A stretch of DNA of 64,000 nt. Origin: Hyphomicrobiales bacterium (GTDB lineage: Bacteria > Pseudomonadota > Alphaproteobacteria > Rhizobiales > JAJFHR01). Made by a program: the position numbers and the translations under genes. Every line of letters begins with the position of its first letter. The stretch's first letter is position 1. The stretch lies in the NCBI GenBank assembly GCA_021775475.1, contig JAJFHS010000071.1, positions 1 to 64,000 on the forward strand. The letters run 5' to 3'. Positions 26,354-35,219 of the stretch are shown in pieces. The notes beneath the pieces are model-generated. The model was not told where the DNA came from. It saw nothing but the letters and a program-made list of their open reading frames with translations, and ran no database searches.

Positions 26354-27285
26354 GACGCTGCCCCCGCGCTGGCGTTTTGGGCATTGCGCAACAACATGAT
26401 CGGAATCACCAGCAACACCAGCATAACAACGGCAACAGCTGAAGCTACCGGCCAGTCGCGGTTGGAGAAAAATTCATTCCACAGGACCTTGCCGATCATC
26501 AACGTATCGGGGCCGCCCAAAAGTGCCGGGATAACGAATTCACCGATCACCGGGATAAACACCAGCATTGACCCGGCAATGATGCCGGGAACTGATAGTG
26601 GCAGGGTAATCTTGAAAAAAGTAGTCATCGGGCGCGCCCCAAGATCGGCGGAGGCTTCGAGCAGCGATGGGTCGAGCTTCACCAGATTGGTAAAAAGCGG
26701 CAAGATCATAAACGGCAGGTAGGTGTAGACAATGCCGACGTAGACGGCGAAATTTGTCTGCATCATGATAATCGGCTCAGATGTTATGCCCACTGACATC
26801 AGGATATTATTGATAATACCGTTGGTTTTCAAAATACCGATCCAGGCATAGACCCGCAGCAGGAAAGACGTCCAGAACGGCAGGATTATCAGCATCAACA
26901 ACACATTGCGCCGACGCTCGGTGGTGCGGGCGATGTAGTACGCCATGGGGTAGGCAATCAGGAGTGCAATCACTGTTGAGAAAAATGCGACTTTGATTGA
27001 GGACCAATAGGCGGAAACATAAAGCGTGTCATCAAGCAGGTAGGCATAGTTGGAAAAAAACAGTTTCAGTTGCAACACGCCATCTTCAGTCCAGGTATAT
27101 AAAGGAGAATAAGGCGGCCGGGCGATGATGGCTTCGGAAAACGAGATTTTTGCGACAACGGCAAAGGGAATGAGAAAAAACACAAACAGCCACCAGAACG
27201 GCACGGCGATAACCAAGCTGCGGGCGCGAAAACCTGACCGATTCAACAGGCGCATTACGTTGGCTATGAGAGTGGTTGCATTCAT
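26350..27285 (-). CDS. potH: Polyamine ABC transporter permease PotH-like
   Basis: A 311-residue inner-membrane permease with about six helices and the EAA loop LLEASADLGARPMTTFFKITLPL near residue 215. The N-terminal segment (VIAVPFWWLFVFFLIPFAVV) is typical of PotB/PotH. It forms the translocation pore with PotI and contacts PotG. Four-base overlaps join it to potG upstream and potI downstream. Confidence 0.9.
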   Translation of the reverse strand: MNATTLIANVMRLLNRSGFRARSLVIAVPFWWLFVFFLIPFAVVAKISFSEAIIARPPYSPLYTWTEDGVLQLKLFFSNYAYLLDDTLYVSAYWSSIKVAFFSTVIALLIAYPMAYYIARTTERRRNVLLMLIILPFWTSFLLRVYAWIGILKTNGIINNILMSVGITSEPIIMMQTNFAVYVGIVYTYLPFMILPLFTNLVKLDPSLLEASADLGARPMTTFFKITLPLSVPGIIAGSMLVFIPVIGEFVIPALLGGPDTLMIGKVLWNEFFSNRDWPVASAVAVVMLVLLVIPIMLLRNAQNASAGAAS

Positions 27286-28424
27286 TGCATCAACACCACG
27301 CCGGCGGTGTCCTCCCAGCTTAAATAGACTGTTTCATCCCAACTGATATTGTCTTCATCGCGGCGCAACAGATTTGATTTTGTCACACGAATAATATCGC
27401 CGCTCGTAAGCTTGATGCGAAAAACCGAGAGGTTGCCCATGTAGGCAATTTCGTCGACCTTGCCTTCGACAAAATTGTAATTGCTTTCCGGTTTTTCACG
27501 CGACAGAGTCATTTTTTCCGGGCGAATGGCAAACCAGAGTTTTTGGTTTTCTGTACAACTGACCCCATGAGCGACATGGATATGGCAATCAGCCTGCTTG
27601 CAGTGAATGCGGACATAATTTTCAGCATCATCAACCACATTGCCTTCAAACATATTCACCGAGCCGATAAAATCTGCAACAAAACGCGATTGCGGAAATT
27701 CGTAGATGTCACGAGGCTCGCCGATCTGAACGATTTCACCCACATCCATGACACCGATGCGTGTTGACAAGGTCATGGCTTCTTCCTGATCGTGGGTGAC
27801 AACAATGAAGGTGACGCCTAAGCTTTCCTGGATGTTGATTAATTCGAATTGCGTTTCTTCGCGCAGCTTTTTATCGAGCGCGCCCAGAGGTTCGTCCAAA
27901 AGCAGCAGCTTTGGCTGCTTGATTAAAGAACGTGCAAGTGCCACGCGCTGGCGCTGGCCACCGGAAAGCTGATCAGGCTTTCGGGTGGCAAAACCATCGA
28001 GTTGCACCAGTTTGAGCATTTCATTAACGCGATCATTAGCTTCTGATTTTGCCATGCCGTCACGCATTAAGCCGTAGGCTACATTTTTTTCCACCGACAT
28101 ATGCGGGAACAGGGCATAGGATTGAAACATCATGTTTGTCGGGCGGTCATAGGGCGGCACATTGGCGACATCTTGACCGTCAATTTCAATGCGACCGCTG
28201 GTTGGGGTTTCAAATCCAGCCAACATGCGCAGCAGGGTTGATTTTCCACAGCCTGATCCGCCGAGCAGGCAGAATAATTCCTGGCGATAAATATCGAGCG
28301 AAACATTATCGACGGCAGTGAAATCGTCAAATTTCTTGGTCAGGTTGGAGATGCGAATAAAAGGCTGTTCATTGGGATCGAGCCAGGGTTTCGGATTGGT
28401 TGCAGCGGGTTGTTGATTTTGCAT
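27282..28424 (-). CDS. potG: Polyamine ABC transporter ATP-binding protein PotG-like
   Basis: A 380-residue ATPase with Walker A (GGSGCGKST), the signature LSGGQRQRVALARSL, Walker B (LLLLDEPLGALD) and the switch His in VVTHDQEEA, followed by a C-terminal TOBE-like regulatory domain. It powers the PotF-PotHI importer. It overlaps potH by 4 bp. A 78-bp gap with a strong stem-loop separates it from potF upstream, which often lets the binding protein be made in excess. Confidence 0.92.
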   Translation of the reverse strand: MQNQQPAATNPKPWLDPNEQPFIRISNLTKKFDDFTAVDNVSLDIYRQELFCLLGGSGCGKSTLLRMLAGFETPTSGRIEIDGQDVANVPPYDRPTNMMFQSYALFPHMSVEKNVAYGLMRDGMAKSEANDRVNEMLKLVQLDGFATRKPDQLSGGQRQRVALARSLIKQPKLLLLDEPLGALDKKLREETQFELINIQESLGVTFIVVTHDQEEAMTLSTRIGVMDVGEIVQIGEPRDIYEFPQSRFVADFIGSVNMFEGNVVDDAENYVRIHCKQADCHIHVAHGVSCTENQKLWFAIRPEKMTLSREKPESNYNFVEGKVDEIAYMGNLSVFRIKLTSGDIIRVTKSNLLRRDEDNISWDETVYLSWEDTAGVVLMQ

Positions 28425-28452
28425 GTGGAAGTCCTCATCAAGCGTATCTTTG

Positions 28453-28482
28453 CCGCCACATCTGCATTGGCAGACATGGCGG
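28453..28482 (-). promoter_or_regulatory. Intra-operon stem-loop between potF and potG
   Basis: A 13-bp stem with two internal mismatches (CCGCCA..TCTGC pairing with GCAGA..TGGCGG) and a four-base loop fills the potF-potG gap. There is no long T-run in the direction of transcription, so it is better read as an RNA-stabilising or partial attenuation element that favours potF expression than as a terminator. Confidence 0.55.
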
Positions 28483-28502
28483 ATAGCTTTTTGTGAACGG
28501 GC

Positions 28503-29591
28503 TTATTTGCCGGTTTTCACCTTGGTCCAAAGCCGGGTGATGACACGGTCGGTGCGTTTTTTATAGACTTTGGCACCCCATAATTTTGCTTTTACTTCAT
28601 CAGGCGGGAAAATGCCGGCATCATCCTTGATGTCTTGCTCGACCATGGGCAGGGAGGCAGCGTTGCCATTGGCATACCAGACGTAATTGGTGATATCGGC
28701 GGTGATCTGGGCATCCATGACAAAATTGATAAAGGCTAAAGCTTCATCCTTGTGTTTTGAATCAACCGGTATGGCGAGGGTGTCAAACCATTGCAGCGCG
28801 CCCTCTTTGGGAATGCTGTAGCCAATTTCGACACCCTTTTTGGCCTCATCGGCACGATCGCGCGCCTGAAACACATCGCCGGACCAGCCTACAGATACAC
28901 AGATATCACCATTGGCGAGATCGGAAATATACTGCGAGGAATGAAAATAACGCACGAACGGACGAATTTTTGTCAGCAGGGCGGCGGCCTTCTCAAAATC
29001 TTCTTTTTTGGTCGAGCGCGGGTCAAGTCCGAGATAGTTCATTGCCGCGGGAATGACTTCGGTGGGCGCATCGAGCAGGGATATCCCGCAATCTTTTAGC
29101 TTGGCAGCATTGGCAGGGTCAAACACTAACGCCCATGAATCCGTTGGTGCGTTGTCGCCAAGACGTTTGGCAACCGCTTTGGTATTGTAGCCAATGCCTG
29201 TGGTACCCCACAAGTAAATGACAGCGTATTCATTGCCCGGATCAAAATTTCCCAGCGCCTTCATCAGGCCGGAGTCCATGTTTTTCAGGTTTGGCAATTT
29301 GGACTTATCGAGTTTGGCATAAACACCGGCGGCAATCTGGCGTTGGAGGAAATCTGCGGTTGGCACCACAACGTCATAACCTGAGCTGCCTGCCAGCATT
29401 TTGGCTTCGAGCACTTCGTTTGAATCATAAACATCATAGGTGACTTTTATGCCGGTTTTTTCTTCAAACTTCTTGATGGTGTCTTCGGCAATGTAGTCTG
29501 ACCAGTTATAGATATTGAGTGTTTTTCCACTGGCAAGTACGGGTGTTGTGCTCAATGCGGCAAGGACCGCAAGCGATAGTATTTTCTTCAT
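28503..29591 (-). CDS. potF: Polyamine-binding periplasmic protein PotF-like
   Basis: A 362-residue solute-binding protein with a Sec signal peptide (MKKILSLAVLAALSTTPVLA). The mature start SGKTLNIYNWSDYIAEDTIK is typical of PotD/PotF proteins. It captures putrescine or related amines in the periplasm for PotGHI. The ATG at 29591 follows GGGAGG with a suitable spacer; the longer frame from 29618 overlaps the puuA copy upstream and is not supported. It is followed by a stem-loop and the remaining transporter genes. Confidence 0.92.
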   Translation of the reverse strand: MKKILSLAVLAALSTTPVLASGKTLNIYNWSDYIAEDTIKKFEEKTGIKVTYDVYDSNEVLEAKMLAGSSGYDVVVPTADFLQRQIAAGVYAKLDKSKLPNLKNMDSGLMKALGNFDPGNEYAVIYLWGTTGIGYNTKAVAKRLGDNAPTDSWALVFDPANAAKLKDCGISLLDAPTEVIPAAMNYLGLDPRSTKKEDFEKAAALLTKIRPFVRYFHSSQYISDLANGDICVSVGWSGDVFQARDRADEAKKGVEIGYSIPKEGALQWFDTLAIPVDSKHKDEALAFINFVMDAQITADITNYVWYANGNAASLPMVEQDIKDDAGIFPPDEVKAKLWGAKVYKKRTDRVITRLWTKVKTGK

Positions 29592-29614
29592 TTGGTTTCC
29601 TCCCATTAATAAAC

Positions 29615-30976
29615 TCATGTGGTCTCAAGGTACGTGCTGTATTCAAAGTTAGTAATCTGGCTGGCAAATGTTCTTTCCTCTTGACGTTTGCACGATGCAT
29701 AGAGGTTCAGAAACATTGGCGAAAAGAATGATGGCAGAATTTTTGCCGTTTCGAAACTGTCAATTGCCGTGCGCCAGTTCGCAGGCAAATGTGTGAGGTC
29801 GCATGATGATGCCTCTCCAACGATAGGATCAACCGGCATTTGTTCGGCTTCCATGCCAGCCAGGGCTGCACCCAAAATGGCTGCCAGCACCAGATACGGG
29901 TTGGCGTCGGCACCTGAAACACGATGTTCGATGCGCCGTGCAGCGGCCGGGCCACCGGGAATTCTAATCGCGGCATTGCGGTTTTCATAGCCCCAGCTAA
30001 TAGCGCTTGGGGCATGAGTATTGGGTTGCAGGCGGCGATAGGAATTGAGGTGCGGGGCGAAAACGAGCGTTGATTCAGGCATTGCCGCAAGCAGGCCCGC
30101 AACCGCGTGTTGCATGGCTTTTGAGCCTTGATTGCTGCCATCATCAAAGATGTTTTCGTCTTTTTTATCGAGCAGCGAAAAATGCACGTGAAAGCCATTG
30201 CCTGAGCGTTGGGCATAGGGTTTGGCCATGAAGGACGCAACGATGCCGTGTTTGCGGGCAACGCCTTTGACGATGCGCTTGAACAACACGGCATCGTCAG
30301 CGGCACGCAAGGCATCATCGCAATGGGCAAAATTTATCTCGAATTGACCCGCACCACCTTCAGCAATTGCGGTATCAGCGGGAATTCCCTGTTGGGCGCA
30401 TAGGGCGTAAACATCATTGAAAAAGCCGTCGAAATGATCGATTTCATCAATTGAAAGCACCGCATTGGCATCACGCACCTTACCGGTTGCCGGTGATTTG
30501 GGCGGTGTGGGCCGGGGCTCATCGGGGTCAAGCAGATAAAACTCTAACTCAGTGGCGACCACAGGCCTTAATCCGAGTGCGCTGTATTTTTCCAGCACAT
30601 GAGCAAGGGCGCGACGCGGGTCGACCAGGAATGGTGCCCCGCTTTCATCGCTCAGCCACAGGGGAATGAGCCCGGTTGGCTGCTCCAGCCATTCCATGGC
30701 TAGAATGTTGCGACCTGTCCATTGCAAAATACCATCGCCATCGCCGCTTTCGTAAACCAGCGATGAACCAGCGATGTCATTGCCCCAGATATCGACGCTG
30801 GTGGTTGACAGTGGAATTCGCAACCCCCCGGTTAAAGCCTTTTGCGCCTGTTTTACCGGGATGAGTTTGCCGCGCATAATGCCATTAAAGTCGCAAACAC
30901 CGGCGCGCAGATTTTCAATAGCCGGCCGTGCGGCCAGCCATTCCAGCATCTGTTCCGTAGGTGAGGTTTGCGCCAT
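29615..30976 (-). CDS. Gamma-glutamylputrescine synthetase-like protein (copy 2)
   Basis: A 453-residue glutamine-synthetase-fold ligase, first gene of the polyamine operon. Segments ATELEFYLLDPDEP, EGGAGQFEINFAHCDDA, AKPYAQRSGNGFHVHFSLL and ENRNAAIRIPGG define the family. It differs clearly from copy 1 (for instance in the N-terminal 100 residues and the GGAGQFEINFAH loop), so it is an old paralogue or a separately acquired enzyme, maybe with another amine substrate. The start lies 17 bp from the palindromic operator shared with the divergent GntR gene. Confidence 0.8.
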   Translation of the reverse strand: MAQTSPTEQMLEWLAARPAIENLRAGVCDFNGIMRGKLIPVKQAQKALTGGLRIPLSTTSVDIWGNDIAGSSLVYESGDGDGILQWTGRNILAMEWLEQPTGLIPLWLSDESGAPFLVDPRRALAHVLEKYSALGLRPVVATELEFYLLDPDEPRPTPPKSPATGKVRDANAVLSIDEIDHFDGFFNDVYALCAQQGIPADTAIAEGGAGQFEINFAHCDDALRAADDAVLFKRIVKGVARKHGIVASFMAKPYAQRSGNGFHVHFSLLDKKDENIFDDGSNQGSKAMQHAVAGLLAAMPESTLVFAPHLNSYRRLQPNTHAPSAISWGYENRNAAIRIPGGPAAARRIEHRVSGADANPYLVLAAILGAALAGMEAEQMPVDPIVGEASSCDLTHLPANWRTAIDSFETAKILPSFFSPMFLNLYASCKRQEERTFASQITNFEYSTYLETT

Positions 30977-30992
30977 CAGATACTCGCCTTAA

Positions 30993-31029
30993 GAAATGTG
31001 ATCACATTTCAATAAAAGTTATCACTTTT
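30993..31029. promoter_or_regulatory. Twin palindromic GntR-type operators
   Basis: Between the divergent puuA copy 2 and the GntR gene lie GAAATGTGATCACATTTC (30993-31010, a perfect 18-bp palindrome) and AAAAGTTATCACTTTT (31014-31029, imperfect). Both share GTNATCAC, and their centres are 20 bp apart, close to two helical turns. FCD-type GntR regulators bind short palindromes as dimers, so the divergent regulator probably binds here and controls the polyamine operon and itself. Confidence 0.75.
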
Positions 31030-31086
31030 CATCTTGATGTCAACCGGTTATTGTCATTTGGAAAGAAGTCTGACTGGAAATTGACA

Positions 31087-31815
31087 ATGACCAACCCTTC
31101 CCTGGTTTTACCTGAAATTGAAAAATCGGGAAAAATGACCATACAGGAATATGCCTATGTGCGGCTGCGCCATGCGCTGATGGTGGGTAGTATTGCGCCC
31201 GGTGTACCGGTGACCATTCGCGGGCTGGCCTCAGCGATGGAAATCAGCCCGACCCCGGTTCGCGAAGCTCTGCGCCGTTTAAGCTCGCAAAATGCGCTGT
31301 GTGTTCTGGAAAACCGCCGCATTGTCGTGCCACCCATGACGGCGAAACGCTTCCATGAACTTGTGTCTCTGAGATGCGCGATTGAAATTCATGCCGCCGA
31401 ACGCGCCCTGCCGTATATTTCCGATAATATTATCGACCGGCTCGTGGTGATTGATACAATTATGGATGAGGCGGTTAAGGCTGAGGATCAAATCACTCTT
31501 ATTATCCAGAACCAGCTCTTTCATGGTCACATTTACCGATCCAATCGCGATCAGCTTTCGATGCCGATGATTGAAAGCATCTGGTTGCAACTGGGTCCGT
31601 TTATGCGCATAGCCTTGCGCCATGTGGGGAGTTTTTATGGTGTTGACCGCCACAAGGAAATTATTGCTGCGCTACGTAGCCGCAATCTTGGTGATCTGCT
31701 AAAGGCTGTTCAGGCTGATATTCACGATGGTGTCGGCTGGCTCGACAATGATGCCCTGGAAAAAATTCTCGGGCCGGGAAAATCAGGAAATACAGACGAA
31801 CACCTCGCCTTATAA
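31087..31815 (+). CDS. GntR-family (FCD) transcriptional regulator
   Basis: A 242-residue regulator with an N-terminal winged helix (YAYVRLRHALMVGSIAPG to ALRRLSSQNAL, with PTPVREALRRL as recognition helix) and a C-terminal all-helical FCD ligand domain carrying metal-binding His candidates (FHGHIYRSN, and H near RHKEIIAALR). FCD regulators usually respond to a pathway carboxylate or amine and repress. It is divergent from the polyamine operon, so a polyamine-related effector is inferred. The start at 31087 is chosen by domain fit; an ATG at 31135 is an alternative. The stop overlaps that of the convergent metallohydrolase gene. Confidence 0.85.
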   Translation: MTNPSLVLPEIEKSGKMTIQEYAYVRLRHALMVGSIAPGVPVTIRGLASAMEISPTPVREALRRLSSQNALCVLENRRIVVPPMTAKRFHELVSLRCAIEIHAAERALPYISDNIIDRLVVIDTIMDEAVKAEDQITLIIQNQLFHGHIYRSNRDQLSMPMIESIWLQLGPFMRIALRHVGSFYGVDRHKEIIAALRSRNLGDLLKAVQADIHDGVGWLDNDALEKILGPGKSGNTDEHLAL

Positions 31816-32805
31816 TCCCCAGTTCCAGGCATCCGGTATCCAGCGGTAGGTGTTATGTTCGCGGCCAATATTTCCCACGCCGGGGAAGGGGAAATGATAT
31901 CCGATTACCCTTAAGCGCTCTGTTGCTGCCATATCTATGAGTTTTTGGCGACTGGTAACCGCCACGTTCCCGTCCAAATCAGTGGCTGGTTGCCACTGCG
32001 GATGTTGGAGAGATGCAATAAAATGGGTAAGCGCGTCCCCGGTCACCAGCAAGGTTTCATTATTGGATGTCACCACAAACGACAGGTGTCCCGGCGTGTG
32101 GCCGGGGCTGTCCACAGCTTGTAGTCCGGTAATGAATTCTTCGCCGGGGTTAATGAAAGTGATACGATCAGCAACAGGTTTGAGGTTGCGTTGGGCACCA
32201 AGTGCGAACGAATGAAGCCGTAAGGGTAGCTTGGTCAGAATATCGGCTGAATTCCAGAAATCATATTCCACCGCATTGATGTAATAATGTGCATTTGGAA
32301 AGCGGGGCGCTTCTTCAAATTCATCAATCAGCCCCCACACATGGTCGGGATGGGCATGGGTGATGACTATTGCATCAATGTCTTCAGGCGCTATGCCGAC
32401 GGCTTCGAGAAGATCGGGCAATTTACCGGCGCTGTCCTGAAAATTCGGCCCTGAGCCGACATCGAACAGTACAAGTTTTTCGCCGGTGTCAATCAGTGTA
32501 AGATTGATTTGAGAGGAGATTGTGCCGGTCGGCAGATAATATTGCTTTAAAAAGGTCTCGAGTTTTTCTTTTGGCAAATCGCGGGCCAAAAACTCCGCTG
32601 GCAGGTTGAGCGTGCCATCGCTCAAGCTTGCACATTTAAAATCTCCGATATTAAAACGATAATACCCCGAGGCCTGTTCGGGGATGCCCGATTTAGCCAG
32701 TGCCGGTCTGGGATCGATGCCCGCCAACATGAAGGTGCCAGCAGTTGCAGCCGCTGAGGTGGCCAGGAAACGACGGCGATTGATTTGAAAAGCGAATGCG
32801 CTCAT
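31810..32805 (-). CDS. Tat-exported MBL-fold metallohydrolase
   Basis: A 331-residue protein with a twin-arginine signal (INRRRFLATSAAATAG, likely cut after PALA) and an intact metallo-beta-lactamase fold. The metal motif reads ITHAHPDHVWGL, with later ligands in DSPGHTPGHLSF and GYHFPFPG. The substrate is unknown; related proteins include lactonases and sulfur-associated hydrolases. The ATG at 32805 follows GGGAGGG. It is divergent from a second, altered MBL protein, and an AT-rich ATTC-N8 site of the kind proposed for SoxR lies between them. That suggests a link to sulfur metabolism (inference). Confidence 0.82.
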   Translation of the reverse strand: MSAFAFQINRRRFLATSAAATAGTFMLAGIDPRPALAKSGIPEQASGYYRFNIGDFKCASLSDGTLNLPAEFLARDLPKEKLETFLKQYYLPTGTISSQINLTLIDTGEKLVLFDVGSGPNFQDSAGKLPDLLEAVGIAPEDIDAIVITHAHPDHVWGLIDEFEEAPRFPNAHYYINAVEYDFWNSADILTKLPLRLHSFALGAQRNLKPVADRITFINPGEEFITGLQAVDSPGHTPGHLSFVVTSNNETLLVTGDALTHFIASLQHPQWQPATDLDGNVAVTSRQKLIDMAATERLRVIGYHFPFPGVGNIGREHNTYRWIPDAWNWGL

Positions 32806-32841
32806 TGTCAAAATCCCTCCCAGGAAACATATCACTTTAAC

Positions 32842-32861
32842 ATATTCTAATTTTATTATAT
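32842..32861. promoter_or_regulatory. SoxR/BigR-like AT-rich site 1
   Basis: ATATTC-N8-TTATAT lies between the two divergent MBL genes. It matches the left half of the ATTC-N8-GAAT pattern known for SqrR/BigR-type persulfide sensors, while the right half is degenerate. It sits 35 bp before the plus-strand gene and 37 bp before the minus-strand gene. Confidence 0.35.
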
Positions 32862-32895
32862 GATATTTTTCCAACAGGCGAAAGGGGTTTTGTAA

Positions 32896-33855
32896 ATGAG
32901 GTGTTTTTATCTTTTCTTTGTTTTGATGGTGGTTGCAGTTGCACCTGCATCTGTTGCCACGGCCAGTCAGTCAATTCCCGATCAATACCCGCAATCCCTG
33001 CTGTATTCCAAGCCGGTTGAGTTTATTCCCGGCGTGTTTACGGCAACCGGTGCAACGGCTCCTCCGGGCTATGACAATTCTGGTCATAACAACAACCTGT
33101 CTTTTATTGTCACCGGTGACGGGGTCATAGTCATCAACGGAAGTGCCAGTTTTCTGCTGGCAAAAGCCCTGCATGACGAAATAAAGAAGACCACGGATCA
33201 ACCGGTAAAACTGGTCATCAATGAAAACGGTCAGGGCCATGCGATGTTGGGCAACTCATACTGGGTAAAACTTGGCGTCCCTATTCTCGCCCACGAAGAT
33301 GCAGCGGCAGAGTTTAAAGAAAGCGGTTACGACAGTCTTGATCGTATGAAAAAATACAACAAAGAAAAAGCCGAAGGCACATTTGTTCAGGGTCCAACAG
33401 AGACCATGACTGATCTCAAAGTGATCAAGATGGGCGATTTTACTATCGAGGTGAGATGGCTCGGGCCTGCTCATTCTCCCGGTGATATTGCGGTGTGGCT
33501 GCCCAAACAAAGACTGGTGATTTCGGGCGATATGTCCTTTCACGAACGTATGTTGCCGATATTTGAAGATACCATTGTGGTCGACTGGATTGAAAGCTGG
33601 AAAAATTTTGAAGCACTGGGGGCACTCTACGTTATTCCCGGTCACGGCCACCCGACAAACATGGCCCAGGTGCGACGCTATACACTCGATTATCTGCTTT
33701 ATCTGCGAAAGAAAATCGGCAAGCTGATTGAAGATGGCGGCACACTTCAAGACGCATATGAAATCGATCAATCGCCTTATTCGAAGTTGGATACATTCAA
33801 AGAGCTGGCCAAACGCAACGCTGGACGGGTGTTCGAGCAAATGGAATTTGAATAA
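32896..33855 (+). CDS. Secreted MBL-fold protein with a destroyed HxHxDH motif
   Basis: A 319-residue protein with a Sec signal (FLFFVLMVVAVAP type, cut after about residue 24). It keeps the MBL fold layout, including LSFIVTGDGVIVING, GPAHSPGDIAVWLP and VIPGHGHPTN, but the canonical THxHxDH segment reads VINENGQGHAMLGN. By alignment the ligands become N111, Q113, H115 and A116, so the first zinc site is lost. Members of this group occur in sox and quinoprotein gene regions (SoxH-like). The protein may bind a ligand or use one metal. The ATG at 32896 is followed directly by the signal peptide. Confidence 0.7.
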   Translation: MRCFYLFFVLMVVAVAPASVATASQSIPDQYPQSLLYSKPVEFIPGVFTATGATAPPGYDNSGHNNNLSFIVTGDGVIVINGSASFLLAKALHDEIKKTTDQPVKLVINENGQGHAMLGNSYWVKLGVPILAHEDAAAEFKESGYDSLDRMKKYNKEKAEGTFVQGPTETMTDLKVIKMGDFTIEVRWLGPAHSPGDIAVWLPKQRLVISGDMSFHERMLPIFEDTIVVDWIESWKNFEALGALYVIPGHGHPTNMAQVRRYTLDYLLYLRKKIGKLIEDGGTLQDAYEIDQSPYSKLDTFKELAKRNAGRVFEQMEFE

Positions 33856-33908
33856 AAACAAAACAAGCGATACTCTTTCTTTTTTTCGAAGATTGAGTAT
33901 TGTTTTCC

Positions 33909-35219
33909 ATGACAATTTCCAGCGATTTCAAGACCGATAATCACGGTTGGGCGGAACTCCTGCAAAAGCGTGAGGGTCAACCGCCCTTGCGCGCAAGCCA
34001 TCGCGTGCCCTGGGTTATTGTTGGTGCTGGGGTTACCGGATTGGCATGTGCACGAAAGCTGGCAGAGCTTCATCCCGACGATGAAATACTGTTGCTGGAA
34101 GCGCGTGAGGTCGGGCAGGGTGCATCGGGGCGCAACTCAGGTTTTGCCGTTGCCGTCAGTCATTTCACCGGTGGGTATAACAAGCACCAGATAGAAGAAT
34201 ACCGCCGGGTAAACCGCATTAATCAAAACGGTCTTGATTTGTTGCAGGCGCAAGTGGGCGCGCATGATATTGCGTGCCAGTGGCGGGCAAGCGGTTTTCA
34301 CCATACGGCTGCCGACAAGCAATCGCTGCGTGAATGTGCAGAATTCAGTCGATATCTCGAAGCGCTGGAAATTGCCCATACACCACTGGATGCCCAAGCA
34401 TTAAAACAACGTTTGGGCACAGATCTGTACAAACGCGGCGTTCATGTGCCCAATGGCGTGTTGTTGCAACCAGCAGCTCTGGTGCGCGGTCTTGCCGACA
34501 GCTTGCCTGCCAATGTGTCCCTGCATGAAAACAGCGCTGTCCTAAAAATTGATAAGGGCGCGCCTCTCATCTTGCAGCTTGAACAAGCCGAGGTGCAAGC
34601 TGACAGGCTTCTTTTTGCCACCAACTATGAAGCCGGTAAGCTGGGGGTCTTGCGCCGCTATATAATCGGCAGCACATTATCTGGTAGTCTGACGCGGGTT
34701 TTGAGTGGGGATGAAATCGCCAGTCTTGGAGATTTGGGCGACTGGGGGGTGTTGTCCCTGCATGGTGGTGGTGCAACGGTGCGGCTCACCACGGATCATC
34801 GTTTGTGTATACGCAATACGGCTGAATACAACGGATCAGCTTTATTGTCCCCGCAACAGCTGGAGTTGCGTCAGGCGCTGCATCGATCGAATTTTAACCG
34901 GCGTTTCCCGCAACTGGCTCATGTGAAGTTTGAATATGCCTGGTCGGGTGTTGAAGGGATCAGCCGCAATGGCACCAACTTTTTTGGCCGTCAGAATGAT
35001 AATATATATCTGGCTGGTGGCTACAATGGATCAGGCTTAAGCCGGGGAACAACTTTTGGCACCTGTCTGGCTGAATATGCCAGCGGTGAAAGCTCTTCAA
35101 TGATTAGGGATTGTCTGGCGTCAGCGCCAGCAAAGTGGATGCCGCCGCGTCCCTTCCTCGATATGGGTGCGTTTGCGACTGTCCGGTTGCGCTTTTTAGG
35201 TGTCGGGCGCGATCATTGA
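33909..35219 (+). CDS. FAD-dependent oxidoreductase (DAO family)
   Basis: A 436-residue flavoprotein with an FAD fold near residues 34-62 (WVIVGAGVTGLACARKLAEL, then EAREVGQGASGRNSGFAV) and a C-terminal GGYNGSGLSRGTTFGTCLAEY. It resembles PuuB/OrdL amine oxidases but is only loosely similar to the PuuB-like protein at 19820-21121. The substrate is unknown. The ATG at 33909 is used because the longer frame starts with TTG. It follows the altered MBL gene by 53 bp and overlaps the convergent sulfotransferase gene by 7 bp. Confidence 0.75.
   Translation: MTISSDFKTDNHGWAELLQKREGQPPLRASHRVPWVIVGAGVTGLACARKLAELHPDDEILLLEAREVGQGASGRNSGFAVAVSHFTGGYNKHQIEEYRRVNRINQNGLDLLQAQVGAHDIACQWRASGFHHTAADKQSLRECAEFSRYLEALEIAHTPLDAQALKQRLGTDLYKRGVHVPNGVLLQPAALVRGLADSLPANVSLHENSAVLKIDKGAPLILQLEQAEVQADRLLFATNYEAGKLGVLRRYIIGSTLSGSLTRVLSGDEIASLGDLGDWGVLSLHGGGATVRLTTDHRLCIRNTAEYNGSALLSPQQLELRQALHRSNFNRRFPQLAHVKFEYAWSGVEGISRNGTNFFGRQNDNIYLAGGYNGSGLSRGTTFGTCLAEYASGESSSMIRDCLASAPAKWMPPRPFLDMGAFATVRLRFLGVGRDH

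Noticed and set aside
32896-33855. Naming the altered MBL protein soxH
   Set aside because: SoxH-like similarity is only by fold and position; the lost metal motif makes transfer of the name unsafe.
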